NCBI GenBank assembly: GCA_039028635.1
Contig: JBCCHV010000027.1
Coordinates: 1-64,000, forward strand
Direction of reading: 5' to 3'
DNA: 64,000 bases
Source: Acidobacteriota bacterium
GTDB taxonomy: Bacteria > Acidobacteriota > Thermoanaerobaculia > Multivoradales > JBCCEF01
The notes below the pieces were generated by a model that did not search any database, was not told where the DNA came from, and saw only the letters and a program-made list of their open reading frames with translations. The position numbers and the translations under genes were made by a program. Below are positions 28,254-37,498 of the stretch, piece by piece (within the stretch, counting starts at the first letter, position 1; each line of letters opens with the position of its first letter).

Positions 28254-29177
28254 CTAGTTGGTGATCTGCACCGCCTTCGAGATCTGGTCGATGCCGATGG
28301 CGTTCTCGACCTCCAGGGTGACCAGCTTCTCGCCCGCCGAGCTGAACACGAAGGTCGGGTTCTGCAAGGTGCTCGACTGACCGTTGCCGAAGTCCCAACG
28401 CCAACGCGTCGGGTTGTTGGTCGACTCGTCCGTGAAGGCCACCGTCAGGCCGCTGACCACGAAGCTGAACTCGGCATCGGGCGGCCGCTGAATGCTGATC
28501 GTCACGGAAGCCGGCGCCCCGGCGCCACCGGCCTGGGCGCCGACACTGAAGGAGTCGCCGGAGAGGGTGCTGATGTCGCTCTCGGAGACCCGCAAGGTGT
28601 CGCGGGCGACGCCGTCCGAGTCGGTGTCGAGGAAGATGCCCCCCGACGACAAGCTGCCCAGATCGGCGGTGAAATTGACCAGCGAGTCACCGTTGCGCAA
28701 GGGCTGGCCGTCGGCATTGCGCACCAACGCCAGCAGCTCGATGCGGTCACCGGTCTCGGCGATCGACGAAGGGTTCGCCTGCAGGCTGACGTTGGCGGCC
28801 GCCTCGCCGATTTCGACATCGACGGTGGCCGCTTCGGTGGTGCCGACGGAGGCACTCACCGTCGCCATGCCGATGCGACCGTCGCCCCGCAAGGTTCCGA
28901 GGGCGACGCCGTCGGCATCGGTGGTGATGATGCCGTCGATGGTTCCCAGCGTCGTGCTCAGGCGGATCTGAGTTCCCGGGTTGACCGGTGTTCCATTGGA
29001 ACGCAGGGCCGTGACGCGCACGGTGGTCGAACCGTTGATGGAGATCCGACTCTGACCGACGGTGATGGACAGAGTGGTGCCCGCCGGAGCGACCGGCGAC
29101 GCGCTGTCGCAGGCCGCCATCGTCAGCAGGATGGTCAACAGGCAGAGGGAAACCCCAAAGATCCGTTTCAGGCTCAT
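28254..29177 (-). CDS. Surface lipoprotein with Ig-like and PKD domains
   Basis: A 307-residue lipoprotein with lipobox T-M-A-A-C (C23). Two bacterial Ig-like (Big_1/invasin-like) domains occupy about 35-125 and 130-230. They are recognisable by T-V-R-V-T-A-L-R-S-N-G-T-P-V and L-L-A-L-V-R-N-A-D-G-Q-P-L. A PKD domain (about 235-307) has W-R-W-D-F-G-N-G-Q-S-S. Likely displayed on the cell surface for adhesion or matrix contact (inference). It is the last gene before the terminator and 85 bases after the TIG protein. Confidence 0.82.
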   Translation of the reverse strand: MSLKRIFGVSLCLLTILLTMAACDSASPVAPAGTTLSITVGQSRISINGSTTVRVTALRSNGTPVNPGTQIRLSTTLGTIDGIITTDADGVALGTLRGDGRIGMATVSASVGTTEAATVDVEIGEAAANVSLQANPSSIAETGDRIELLALVRNADGQPLRNGDSLVNFTADLGSLSSGGIFLDTDSDGVARDTLRVSESDISTLSGDSFSVGAQAGGAGAPASVTISIQRPPDAEFSFVVSGLTVAFTDESTNNPTRWRWDFGNGQSSTLQNPTFVFSSAGEKLVTLEVENAIGIDQISKAVQITN

Positions 29178-29262
29178 GACAAACGAGTATACGGAGAGGG
29201 GCGACCTACCGTCCAGGTAGATCGCCCCGAGATTTGGTCAGCTTCTTACGACGCCGCTCGAA

Positions 29263-30978
29263 TCAGTTCGAGGGCGGCGGAGGCGGAGCCGTGTCTCCCC
29301 GGCAACTGGAGTTGCTGGGGTTGTAGACGAAGGCGTCCGGGAAGCTGAACTGGCAGGTCGTCGCTCGGTTGACCACCTGCAGATCGACCGCCGTGGGCAC
29401 GTAACGCGTGCCGGCGGTGCCGTCGTTGTTGTCGTCACAGGCCTCCTCGCCGAGGAGCTCCGTCGGCAGGAACGGCGTCCGCACCTCGATCTCGCTGAAG
29501 TCAGCGTTGACCGAAATGATCTCCGCCGGCCGCTCGCCGAGGGTCACCAGGAGGTCCCGCAGATTGGCGCCCCGAATGGTCACGAGGGTGCCTCCGCCCT
29601 GCGGGCCGAAGGTCGGATCCAGGAAGGTCGCAACCGGTGAGAACAGCTCCACCAGGTAGGTGAAGATCGGCTGGTTGATCTCGGCGTTGTCACCGGTTTC
29701 GATATTCGTCACCGACGCACCACCGGAAACATCGTCACAGGTGTCGGTGACGATGGCGCTGGTCTCGACGACGATCTCGGTACCGGTCACGGAGCGGACG
29801 CTCTGGGCGAAGCCGGCCAGTCCGACGGCCACCGGCGCATCGAAGCCCTGGCCGAAGACGGTGACCAGATCGCCTCCGAAATAGGGCGTCGAGCCCGGTC
29901 CGACGGAGGTGATCAGAACCTCCGAGCCGTAGCGGAAAGAGGAGGGCCGAATCGACGCCAGCCCGCTATCGAGGTTGCGCACCAGCACATCCACCGAAGC
30001 GTTCTGGTTGTTCTGGCCGAAGCCCGTCGCGGCCGGCGTCAAGACTTCCAGGCGGGTGGGCGAGACGGAGCGAATCTCGGCTTCCTGACCGGTGAAGGCG
30101 TCGGGCGAGCCACCCTGCCCGAAGACCACCTGCAGGGGCGCCTGGAATCCGGAGCCCGCCAGGGTCACCAGGGTGCCGCCTTCGTTCGGACCCGTCGACG
30201 GGGTGACCGAGAAGACCGTCGGGATCTCGGTCTCGCCACCCGGCGAGTAGGTGAATCCGCCGGACAGGTTGTCGGTGGCCTGGTCCGGCGTGTTGAGACC
30301 GATGGTCACCACGATGTTGACCACCGCCTGGGCGTTCCCCGGGTTCGGCGATGGCGGCGTCACCACCCGAATCCGATTCGAGGACACCGACAGCACCTGC
30401 GCGTTGATGCCTCCGAAGGTCACCCGCACCGGAGCGACGAAGCCACCACCGTTGACGGTGACCGTGTCACCTCCCGCGGGCAGACCGACGCCAGGGTCGA
30501 TGAAGGAGACGAAGAAGGTCTCGGCCTCGCGGAACTCGACCCGCGCCACCCCGACGCTGCCCTGAATCTGGGCCTGCACCGAGGCCAGACCGGCACTGGT
30601 GCCGGGGAAGAGCTGGATGGCGCCGTTGCCGTTGGTCAGGCTGAGGGCGACGGAGTTCTGTCCACCGGGAGTACCGAGGCTGCCCAGGGTGGTGGTCACC
30701 ACCACCGTGGTGCCGTTGGCCGGCGGCGCGCCGTTGGCCTGGCGCACCTGCACCTGGATGAGAGACGGATCAGTCCCGCCAGCCGGCAGAATCGTCGGCG
30801 AGGCCGTCACGGTGACGGTGAAGTTGCTGCCGCCACCTCCACCGCCGCCGGCTCCACCACCACCGGTGGGCGCCGGCTCACTCGACGAATCGCTCGAGCA
30901 GCCCGGCAGCATCAGGACGCAGAGGCCGACGATCGCCAGCAGGGCGAATCGAAGGATGGTAGTCGTACGCACGTTCAT
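29263..30978 (-). CDS. Lipoprotein with Ig-like domain and IPT/TIG repeats
   Basis: A 571-residue lipoprotein: lipobox L-M-L-P-G-C (C27), a Ser/Gly linker with a seven-Gly run (about 28-50), an Ig-like domain (about 52-150), then about four IPT/TIG domains (about 155-540). Each has the core pattern G-G-x-x-V-T-V-x-G-x-G-F followed by V-x-F-G. The C-terminus ends T-A-P-P-P-P-P-P-S-N. Several Cys (C-D-D, E-A-C-D-D-N, T-T-C-Q-F) could form disulfides. 18 bases after the preceding lipoprotein gene. Confidence 0.85.
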   Translation of the reverse strand: MNVRTTTILRFALLAIVGLCVLMLPGCSSDSSSEPAPTGGGGAGGGGGGGSNFTVTVTASPTILPAGGTDPSLIQVQVRQANGAPPANGTTVVVTTTLGSLGTPGGQNSVALSLTNGNGAIQLFPGTSAGLASVQAQIQGSVGVARVEFREAETFFVSFIDPGVGLPAGGDTVTVNGGGFVAPVRVTFGGINAQVLSVSSNRIRVVTPPSPNPGNAQAVVNIVVTIGLNTPDQATDNLSGGFTYSPGGETEIPTVFSVTPSTGPNEGGTLVTLAGSGFQAPLQVVFGQGGSPDAFTGQEAEIRSVSPTRLEVLTPAATGFGQNNQNASVDVLVRNLDSGLASIRPSSFRYGSEVLITSVGPGSTPYFGGDLVTVFGQGFDAPVAVGLAGFAQSVRSVTGTEIVVETSAIVTDTCDDVSGGASVTNIETGDNAEINQPIFTYLVELFSPVATFLDPTFGPQGGGTLVTIRGANLRDLLVTLGERPAEIISVNADFSEIEVRTPFLPTELLGEEACDDNNDGTAGTRYVPTAVDLQVVNRATTCQFSFPDAFVYNPSNSSCRGDTAPPPPPSN

Positions 30979-30996
30979 GATCAGCCCTCTCGTCTC

Positions 30997-31548
30997 TTAC
31001 GGTACGAAGGCGACATCGAACCGACTGGGAGCGGTCACGACCTCATCGCCGGTCAGGGTTCTGCCGAAGAACCGGATCTGGAAGTTGAGGCGAATCGTCT
31101 GAAAACCGGTTTCCGTGTCGGTTCCGCCGTTGATGAACAGCAGATCCGACAGCGGCGGATTGTTGAACTGATCGCCCGGCAAGATGACCAGGTTGTCGTA
31201 GTCGACGGTGCCGTTGACGGGCGCCACGCCGAAGATGCTGCCGACGAGGGTTCCGGGCGTCCGGGTTCCGGAGTCGGTCCGGGTGTAGACGATCTCGTAG
31301 GACCGCATCTCGACGTTCATCAAGTCGGAGACGGCCGCCCCGGCATCCTTCGGAATGTTCTGAATCGTCACCTGACCGAGCTGCAGAGGAGCACCGGCCT
31401 GGGCATTGACGGCGGCCTGCACCGGCAGACCGTCGAAGTCGGATACCGAGAGAACGACGCCGCCTTCGCTCCGGTCGGTTCGGGACTCACAACCAGCCAA
31501 CCCCAGGAGGGTGAGCAAAACGAGGAAGAGAATGGCTTGCTTCTTCAT
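30997..31548 (-). CDS. Small lipoprotein of unknown function beside pilQ
   Basis: A 183-residue lipoprotein (lipobox G-L-A-G-C, C20). The mature part is probably beta-rich and has no other Cys. I do not recognise a family. It starts 18 bases after pilQ and is followed 18 bases later by the TIG lipoprotein, so it is co-transcribed with pilMNOPQ. It could be a secretin accessory or a surface protein. Confidence 0.7.
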   Translation of the reverse strand: MKKQAILFLVLLTLLGLAGCESRTDRSEGGVVLSVSDFDGLPVQAAVNAQAGAPLQLGQVTIQNIPKDAGAAVSDLMNVEMRSYEIVYTRTDSGTRTPGTLVGSIFGVAPVNGTVDYDNLVILPGDQFNNPPLSDLLFINGGTDTETGFQTIRLNFQIRFFGRTLTGDEVVTAPSRFDVAFVP

Positions 31549-31566
31549 GATCCAGGCTCCCGCGGG

Positions 31567-34296
31567 CTACAGCCGCATCACTCGCGGAGTGATGAAGATG
31601 AGGAGCTCGTTGTTCGAGTCCTCGCGTCTCTTGTTCTTGAAAAGATGCCCGAAGATCGGGATGTTGGCAAGACCCGGTACGCGATCCTGACCATCGTTGG
31701 TCGAGACCTCGTAGATGCCACCGATCACCGTGGTACCACCGTCGCGCACGATCACCCGGGTCTGGGCTTCCTGAGTCGAGATCGGTGCCGCCTGCGCTCC
31801 CTGCACCGCGAGGGCGAACTCCGGGTTGCGCTTTTGGATGTTGATCTGCATCAGGATGGTGCCTTCGGCGGTCACCTGCGGCGTCACCTCGAGCTTGAGC
31901 GTGGCCTCGACGAACTGCACGCTGACGGTGTTGTTCGCCACCGTCTGAATCGGGATCTGGAAACCGCTCTGGATCGACGCCCGCTCGTTGTTGAGGGTCG
32001 CGACCTTCGGTGCCGACAGGACGTTCACCAGGCCTTCGTTCTCGGCCGCCACCAGCTCGGCGTCGATGTTGAAGGTCCCACCCAGCGAGCCGAGGGCGAG
32101 GTTCAGGAAGCCGGTGTTGCCGCCGGTCACCAGGTTGACACCGCCGGAGCCATCGACCGTCGCCGGGAAGGTCAGGCCGGTGGTGTTGCCGTTGGCGGCA
32201 TTGGCCGCCCCACCGAGGGACCAATCGACGCCCAGCGTGCGGGTGAAGCTCTTGCGAGTCTCGACGATGCGCGCTTCGATCATCACCTGAGGCTCGGCGA
32301 TGTCGAGGTTCTCGATCACCGCGATCACCGTGTCCATGATGGTGGGCAGCTCTTTGATGATCAGAGTGTTGGTGCGACCGTCTACGATCACGCTGCCACG
32401 CTGACTCAGCACGCCACCGCGCGACTGCAGCAGGGTGGCCACCGCCTGGGCGTTGGCGTAGCTCAGGCGCTTGATGATGGTCAACAGCGGCACCGAGAGG
32501 GAGCGCGCCTGCTCGAGGCGCTGCCGCTCTTCGGCTTCCGCCCGCAACGTCGTGATCGGCGCGATGCGCATCACGTTGCCTTCGAGCTCGTAGCCGAGGC
32601 TGTTGATCTTCAGGATCTGCTCGAAGGCCTGATCCCAGGGCACGTCCACCAGCTCGACCGTGACGCTGCCCTGCACTCCGGGCTGAATCACCAGGTTGAG
32701 ACCGCTCAGAACGGCGAAGGCGCGCAGCGTCTCGACCAGATCCGAGTCCCGCAGGCTGAAGGAGATCGGCTCGCCGACATACTCCTTCTCGGCACCGCCG
32801 ATGGCCTGAGGGGTGAAGCTCTGGGTTCCGGCAGCGGCATCGGTCGGTTCTTCGAGCTTGACCTCGGCACGACGGAAGAGCTCGAGATCGCTGGTCGACG
32901 AGCCTTCCAGAGCGGCCGGCGGCGTGACCTCGACCGGCGGCGTCGCCTGGGCGATGATCACCGGCTCTTGCTCGACCGTCACTTCATAGGTCTCCAGGGG
33001 AGCCTCGTAGGTCGACGGCTGCGGCTCCACCGCAACCGGCTCGTAGGCCGCCACTGCCGGCTCCTCGGCGACTTCCGGAGCGCCATAGCCGGTGGTTGCA
33101 TCGGGCGTGGCCTCGTAAGCCTCTTCGACTTCGTAGCTGTCGTCGGCGTAGAGGTCCGAGGTTTCGACCTCGCTACCGCCCTGGGCGAAGCCATCGGTAC
33201 CGTTCTCGGCGCCGACACCGGCGAGGTCCGCGCTCTCGACGGCGGGGGTCGCCGGAGCGCCGAAGCGCACCACCAAACCCTCGCCGGTGCGCTCGACCTG
33301 CGGCACCACCTGCTCGGTGAGATCGAACACCACCCGCGACACCGGATCCGGATCGGGTCGGAACTGGGCCATGCGAACCCGTTCGACATCGACCCCGTCG
33401 ATCACCATCGTCGAGGTGGCGCTCTGGTTGATCACCCCTTCGAGGTCGATCACGAAACGATTGGGGTCGGAGAGGGCGAAGGTCGAGTAGCTGAACTCGC
33501 CGTCGCCGGCGATGCGCACCGCCGTACCGCGGGCGGAGGGCAGAATCTCGACCCCATCGAGGCGGCTCGCCAAGGGGCCCGCCGGCGCCGGTGCGTGCAG
33601 CGGCTCGTCGGCCGTGCCCACCCGCTGGTCGACCGCCACCGGGGCCGGCTCGAGGGCCGCCGTCTCGATCGCCGGGGGCGCCTCGAGCTCTTCGGCTGCG
33701 GCCAGCGTTTCTTCGTCGGCGGCCGGCAGCGGCTCGTAATCGAGCTCCGCGTCGGCGGTCGCCGTCGGCGCGGCCTCCGCGGTCCGCTCGGAGGGCATCA
33801 GGAAGACCTCCAGGGAGGCTCCTTCTCCGGCCATCGAGTGCTCGAAAGGTACTCCGGAGTCGACCACGATGCGGGTCGTCGGCTTGCCCCCCTCGTAGCT
33901 CTCGGACAGGGCGATGGCGGTGACGAAGCCGGCCCCTTCCATCTCCTCCGGCAGCGCATCCGCAAGGACGGCGTTGGGTAGCTCGACGATCAGGCGGCCG
34001 AGCTCGTCCCGGTAGCCGGTCCAGATCAGGTCGCCGTCGGCGGAGACCCGCAGGGCAGCGTCGGGCGCCCCCTCGAGCAGCTCGACGGTCCGCACCTCGA
34101 CTGCCGTATCGGTCGGCTCGACTGCCGCGGACGGGGAGCCACTCACCGTCGTCTCGGCGCTGGCATCGGTTCCCGACGCCGGCTGCGAGGCAGCGGAGGA
34201 AGCGCACCCGGCCCAGGACAAAGCGGCCGGCAACGCCAGCATCAGGACCCAGGTTTTGGCTCTAGACCTCATCATTCGGTTATCCCCTTCTCCCAT
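31567..34296 (-). CDS. pilQ: Type IV pilus secretin PilQ with AMIN domains
   Basis: Outer-membrane channel for the pilus fibre, 909 residues. A lipobox-like S-W-A-G-C lies near the N-terminus. Two AMIN-type beta domains follow (about 65-170 and 245-350), then a Pro/Glu/Tyr-rich spacer (about 380-480) and the secretin N domains. These include I-S-F-S-L-R-D-S-D-L-V-E-T-L-R-A-F near 520 and the segment S-V-I-V-D-G-R-T-N-T-L-I-I-K near 640. The secretin core fills the rest. The ATG at 34296 has GGAGG 8 bases upstream; ATGs at 34275/34272 are alternatives with AAGGGG. Confidence 0.95.
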   Translation of the reverse strand: MGEGDNRMMRSRAKTWVLMLALPAALSWAGCASSAASQPASGTDASAETTVSGSPSAAVEPTDTAVEVRTVELLEGAPDAALRVSADGDLIWTGYRDELGRLIVELPNAVLADALPEEMEGAGFVTAIALSESYEGGKPTTRIVVDSGVPFEHSMAGEGASLEVFLMPSERTAEAAPTATADAELDYEPLPAADEETLAAAEELEAPPAIETAALEPAPVAVDQRVGTADEPLHAPAPAGPLASRLDGVEILPSARGTAVRIAGDGEFSYSTFALSDPNRFVIDLEGVINQSATSTMVIDGVDVERVRMAQFRPDPDPVSRVVFDLTEQVVPQVERTGEGLVVRFGAPATPAVESADLAGVGAENGTDGFAQGGSEVETSDLYADDSYEVEEAYEATPDATTGYGAPEVAEEPAVAAYEPVAVEPQPSTYEAPLETYEVTVEQEPVIIAQATPPVEVTPPAALEGSSTSDLELFRRAEVKLEEPTDAAAGTQSFTPQAIGGAEKEYVGEPISFSLRDSDLVETLRAFAVLSGLNLVIQPGVQGSVTVELVDVPWDQAFEQILKINSLGYELEGNVMRIAPITTLRAEAEERQRLEQARSLSVPLLTIIKRLSYANAQAVATLLQSRGGVLSQRGSVIVDGRTNTLIIKELPTIMDTVIAVIENLDIAEPQVMIEARIVETRKSFTRTLGVDWSLGGAANAANGNTTGLTFPATVDGSGGVNLVTGGNTGFLNLALGSLGGTFNIDAELVAAENEGLVNVLSAPKVATLNNERASIQSGFQIPIQTVANNTVSVQFVEATLKLEVTPQVTAEGTILMQINIQKRNPEFALAVQGAQAAPISTQEAQTRVIVRDGGTTVIGGIYEVSTNDGQDRVPGLANIPIFGHLFKNKRREDSNNELLIFITPRVMRL

Positions 34297-34347
34297 GGCA
34301 CTCGCCTCCCAATCGGCTCCGCCGCGCGGAACCGGTTCGGACCTCGG

Positions 34348-34896
34348 CTAAGGATTGAGCTTCTTCGCCACCTCGCGAAACGGTTTCAAAGCGGTTCGGT
34401 CTCGCACGATCTGGCGAAAGATCACCTCGCTGCGGTTGATCGCAATGACGTCGCCGTCGTAGAGCTGATCGCCTTCTCGCAGCAGGTAACCCTTGTCCTT
34501 GTCGGCGGCTTGTACCTGCGCCACCCATCGCCCACCGGTCTTGAAAACGCCGGTCAAGTCGATCTCGTCGATCAACAGGCCGGGAACACCATCGGGGCGC
34601 CGCCCTTCGACCTCGGTCTGGTCGCGGGCCGCCAGCAGCGATTTGAAGGGATCGCGCCGATCCCCCGGATCGTAGGTGTAGCCGCTATCGCCCTCGAAGG
34701 CCTCTTCGTCGCCCTCGAGCATCTGATTGATGGCGGCGAGGTCGGAGTCGACTCCGTCGTCGGCGAGCACCTCGTCGCCGTCGGCGCTCGTCTCGACCGC
34801 CTCCGGCTCCTGCGCCAGGACGGCGGGAACCGCCAGCAGCAGGCCGGCCAGCGCCAGCAGCATCAGTCGGCTACGGATCCATCGTGCGCGGTTCAA
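34348..34896 (-). CDS. pilP: Type IV pilus assembly protein PilP
   Basis: Periplasmic link between PilNO and the PilQ secretin. 182 residues with a signal sequence (about 11-30, ending A-V-L-A-Q), not an evident lipobox, and the PilP core R-R-D-P-F-K-S-L, E-I-D-L-T-G-V-F-K and G-Y-L-L-R-E-G-D. The TTG start overlaps the pilO stop and has AGGAG 8 bases upstream; an internal ATG at 34863 would truncate the basic N-region. Confidence 0.88.
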   Translation of the reverse strand: MNRARWIRSRLMLLALAGLLLAVPAVLAQEPEAVETSADGDEVLADDGVDSDLAAINQMLEGDEEAFEGDSGYTYDPGDRRDPFKSLLAARDQTEVEGRRPDGVPGLLIDEIDLTGVFKTGGRWVAQVQAADKDKGYLLREGDQLYDGDVIAINRSEVIFRQIVRDRTALKPFREVAKKLNP

Positions 34897-35486
34897 TTGG
34901 CTGGCTCCTGGAGCGCCTCTGGATCGGGCTCCTTGTAGATGAAGGTCTTGGCCGTGAAGGATGCCGAGATGGTCTGTCCGCCCGGCCCCGGCGCCGCACC
35001 CACGTTGAGGTTCTCGATGTTGATGATGCGCGAGAACCGGCTCACCCGGTCGAAGAGCAGCGCCAGGTTGTGGTAGTCGCCGGTGACATAGATGCTGATC
35101 GGCCACTCGCTGTAGAACTCACGATCGATGAAGCCACCCGGCGTGAAGCGCTGGAAGCCGAAGTCCCCCTGCTCGGTCAGAGCGCGGATCCGGCGCAGCA
35201 GCTCCGGCGTGTTGCGCCGTGCCGGCAGGATACGCAGCAGCTTGTCGAGCTCGATCTCGAGCTTGCGCACCTCTTCGCGGAACTGCGGCAGCTCTCGCTT
35301 CGCCGCCCGCCCCTGCTCGATCTGAGTCTCGAGCTGGGCGAGCTCCCTGCGCTGCGAATCGATCTGCTGCTGCTTCGGCTCGATCTGAACCTTCTTGCCG
35401 AGGAAGAGCAGCGCACCGCCCAGGACGAGGCCGAGGATCAGGCCGAAGTACCAGGGCTTGCCTTCGAGGCCGGTTTCGAGTGCCAT
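34893..35486 (-). CDS. pilO: Type IV pilus assembly protein PilO
   Basis: Inner-membrane alignment protein, 197 residues: a short cytoplasmic N-terminus, one membrane helix (about 13-30), a coiled coil (about 35-85) and a periplasmic ferredoxin-like domain. The motif P-I-S-I-Y-V-T-G-D-Y-H-N-L-A-L-L-F-D (about 128-145) is typical of PilO. Sits between pilN (12-base gap) and pilP (overlap). Confidence 0.93.
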   Translation of the reverse strand: MALETGLEGKPWYFGLILGLVLGGALLFLGKKVQIEPKQQQIDSQRRELAQLETQIEQGRAAKRELPQFREEVRKLEIELDKLLRILPARRNTPELLRRIRALTEQGDFGFQRFTPGGFIDREFYSEWPISIYVTGDYHNLALLFDRVSRFSRIINIENLNVGAAPGPGGQTISASFTAKTFIYKEPDPEALQEPAN

Positions 35487-35498
35487 CGCTTCCGCCTC

Positions 35499-36107
35499 CT
35501 ATCCGCCCGCCGCCACAGCCGCTTCGTCGCCTTCTTCGTCGGCCGGCTTCAAGTAGCTGTAATTGAAGACAACGGTGAAGTTGTAGACGTTGCCCTGCTG
35601 CTGGGTGTCGCGCAGAATCGGCTCCTGGAACTCCGGCACCGAGTCCAGGTTCTCGATGAAGTTGGCCACCGCGTTGGGGTTGAAGCCCCTCCCGGTGAGC
35701 GTCACTGCACTGTTGTTCATCGACATGTTGTCGAGCCAGAGCAGCTCCGGCAGGGCGCGCGAGATCTCGTCCATCACCTGCACCGGACCGCGCTGGTTGC
35801 GGCGCAGATCCTTGATGACTGCGATCTTGTGCTCGAGCTCCGTCTGCTTGCGCTTGTAGTCCTCGACTTCGCGGATGATCGGCTCGAGCTCGGCCCACTC
35901 GGCTCGCGCCTGCACCAGGGCGCGCTGGTTCGACTGGATCTCCTTGTGCAGGCTCCACCACCAGAGGCCGAAGACCAGAATTCCGGCCAGCACTGCCAGG
36001 CCCAACATGATCGGCGCCCACTCCCGCGTCGACGGGCCGGCCTCGCGACGACCCTTGCGGACCGCGACGGGCTTGCGTCCCTCGGAAAGGAGATTGATCT
36101 TGATCAT
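35499..36107 (-). CDS. pilN: Type IV pilus assembly protein PilN
   Basis: Bitopic inner-membrane protein that binds PilM through its conserved cytoplasmic N-terminus (M-I-K-I-N-L-L). 202 residues, membrane helix about 32-50, then a coiled coil (about 55-100) and a ferredoxin-like periplasmic domain. Follows pilM after 7 bases. Confidence 0.93.
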   Translation of the reverse strand: MIKINLLSEGRKPVAVRKGRREAGPSTREWAPIMLGLAVLAGILVFGLWWWSLHKEIQSNQRALVQARAEWAELEPIIREVEDYKRKQTELEHKIAVIKDLRRNQRGPVQVMDEISRALPELLWLDNMSMNNSAVTLTGRGFNPNAVANFIENLDSVPEFQEPILRDTQQQGNVYNFTVVFNYSYLKPADEEGDEAAVAAGG

Positions 36108-36114
36108 GGGCTCT

Positions 36115-37173
36115 TCAGTCCCCCACTTTGCGGATCGCCAACCCGATGACCACCGCCAACATCGGCGCGATGGCGCTCAACCACTCGGTATTGAAGTCGC
36201 TCTCGCGATAGTTGATTCGGCGCAGAGGATCCATTTTCTCGACCGGCACCTCGAAGCGCTCGCGCAGAATCTGCTCGAGATTCGTGGTCAGGCAGCAACC
36301 GCCCGAGAGGTAGAGCTGATCGACGGGCCCTTCGGAAGAGGTCGCCGAGAAGAAGTCGAAGGTCTTGTGGATCTCGGAGGCCATCTCGGCCGAGACCGCA
36401 TCGAGCACCGGCCGGGCGTCGGCGATGCTGTAGCGATCGACGGACTCGCCGCGCTTGAGTTGCTCGGCCTGCTCGAAGGAGAGATTGAACTCGCGCTGCA
36501 GCGCCTCCGTGAACTGATTCCCGCCGAAGGAGATGTCTCGCCAGAAGACGGTGGCGCCGCGGCTCAGGACGTTGATGTTGGTCACCCCCGCGCCCATGTT
36601 GATCAGCGCTACCGTCTTCAAGGGGTCGAGGTCGTAGTTGGCCTCGAAGGCGTTCTGGACCGCGAACGCATCGACATCCACCAACACCGGCGACTTGCCC
36701 GTCTGGCTGATCACCGAGGTGTAGTCGTTGACCTTGTCACGCTTCACCGCTACCAGCAGCACTTCCATGTTGTCGTGACCGGGCTCACCTTCACTGAGAA
36801 CAACGTAGTCCAGGCGAACGTCGTTGATGTCGAAGGGAATGTACTGCTCGGCTTCCCACTGGATCGACTCGGCGAGCTCCTCGGCCGGCATCGAGGGCAA
36901 CTGGATTTTCTTGATGATGACCGAATGGCCAGACAACGAGGTGGCGTAACTGGTGCTCTTGACGCTGGCCTCGTTGTTGAGCTTGTGGATGGCGTCCACC
37001 ACCAACGACGAATCCATGATGGATCCATCGACGATCGCCTCCGGCGACAGAGGCTCGATGCCGAGACGCTGGAGATGGTACTCCCCGGCCTTCTTTTCCC
37101 GGATCTCTGCCAACTTGACGGCAGAGCTGCCCAGGTCAAGGCCCACGACCCCCTTATTGCGCGCGAAGAACAT
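36115..37173 (-). CDS. pilM: Type IV pilus assembly ATPase-like protein PilM
   Basis: Actin-like cytoplasmic protein of the pilus machine, 352 residues. Phosphate-1 loop V-V-G-L-D-L-G-S-S-A-V-K (about 9-20), second loop A-L-I-N-M-G-A-G-V-T-N (about 190-200) and L-S-G-G-C-C (about 289-294) match the PilM/FtsA fold. It is the first gene of the pil operon, 64 bases downstream of the predicted transcription start. Confidence 0.95.
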   Translation of the reverse strand: MFFARNKGVVGLDLGSSAVKLAEIREKKAGEYHLQRLGIEPLSPEAIVDGSIMDSSLVVDAIHKLNNEASVKSTSYATSLSGHSVIIKKIQLPSMPAEELAESIQWEAEQYIPFDINDVRLDYVVLSEGEPGHDNMEVLLVAVKRDKVNDYTSVISQTGKSPVLVDVDAFAVQNAFEANYDLDPLKTVALINMGAGVTNINVLSRGATVFWRDISFGGNQFTEALQREFNLSFEQAEQLKRGESVDRYSIADARPVLDAVSAEMASEIHKTFDFFSATSSEGPVDQLYLSGGCCLTTNLEQILRERFEVPVEKMDPLRRINYRESDFNTEWLSAIAPMLAVVIGLAIRKVGD

Positions 37174-37205
37174 GTCAGCCCAGCCCCTCGAAAAAAATCA
37201 ATAAT

Positions 37206-37272
37206 GGCGGCGACTTAACGGCAAATAGTTAAAGTGCCGCCGCAGCGTACCAGCAAAAAATCTGGGAGTCAA
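37206..37272 (-). promoter_or_regulatory. pil operon promoter with inverted repeat at +1
   Basis: TTGACT (37272-37267), a 17-base spacer and TACGCT (37249-37244) form a good sigma-70 promoter on the minus strand. Immediately downstream GGCGGC (37241-37236) and GCCGCC (37211-37206) are the ends of a 36-base imperfect hairpin with further pairing of ACTTTAAC and GTTAAGT. A run of seven T's follows at 37197-37191. The repeat spans the expected start point and could be an operator or a 5'-terminal RNA hairpin. The rest of the 325-base pilM-rpmB gap holds the rpmB promoter and nothing else I recognise. Confidence 0.65.
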
Positions 37273-37417
37273 GGATTGAATGCATCTATGGCAATATCCA
37301 GCGACCATCGAAGATTATAACCCCGAATGCTGTTGAAAATGAAGCACATACGTCATCGGGCACGAACCGGAATGTTCGCTGCCACCCACGAAAACCTGCC
37401 CAAGAACCTGTGCATTT

Positions 37418-37465
37418 GAGCCCTTCCCGAGGGCTCTTGCCCCACCTGGGGGCATCTGATATCTT
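37418..37465 (+). promoter_or_regulatory. rpmB promoter with upstream inverted repeat
   Basis: TTGCCC (37437-37442), a 17-base spacer and TATCTT (37460-37465) precede rpmB by 33 bases. A perfect 7-bp inverted repeat, GAGCCCT-tcccg-AGGGCTC (37418-37436), abuts the -35. It could be a regulator site or a terminator-like structure without a T-run. Confidence 0.55.
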
Positions 37466-37498
37466 CGCCGTCTTTGGTGAACGGAGGATTTCGAAACC

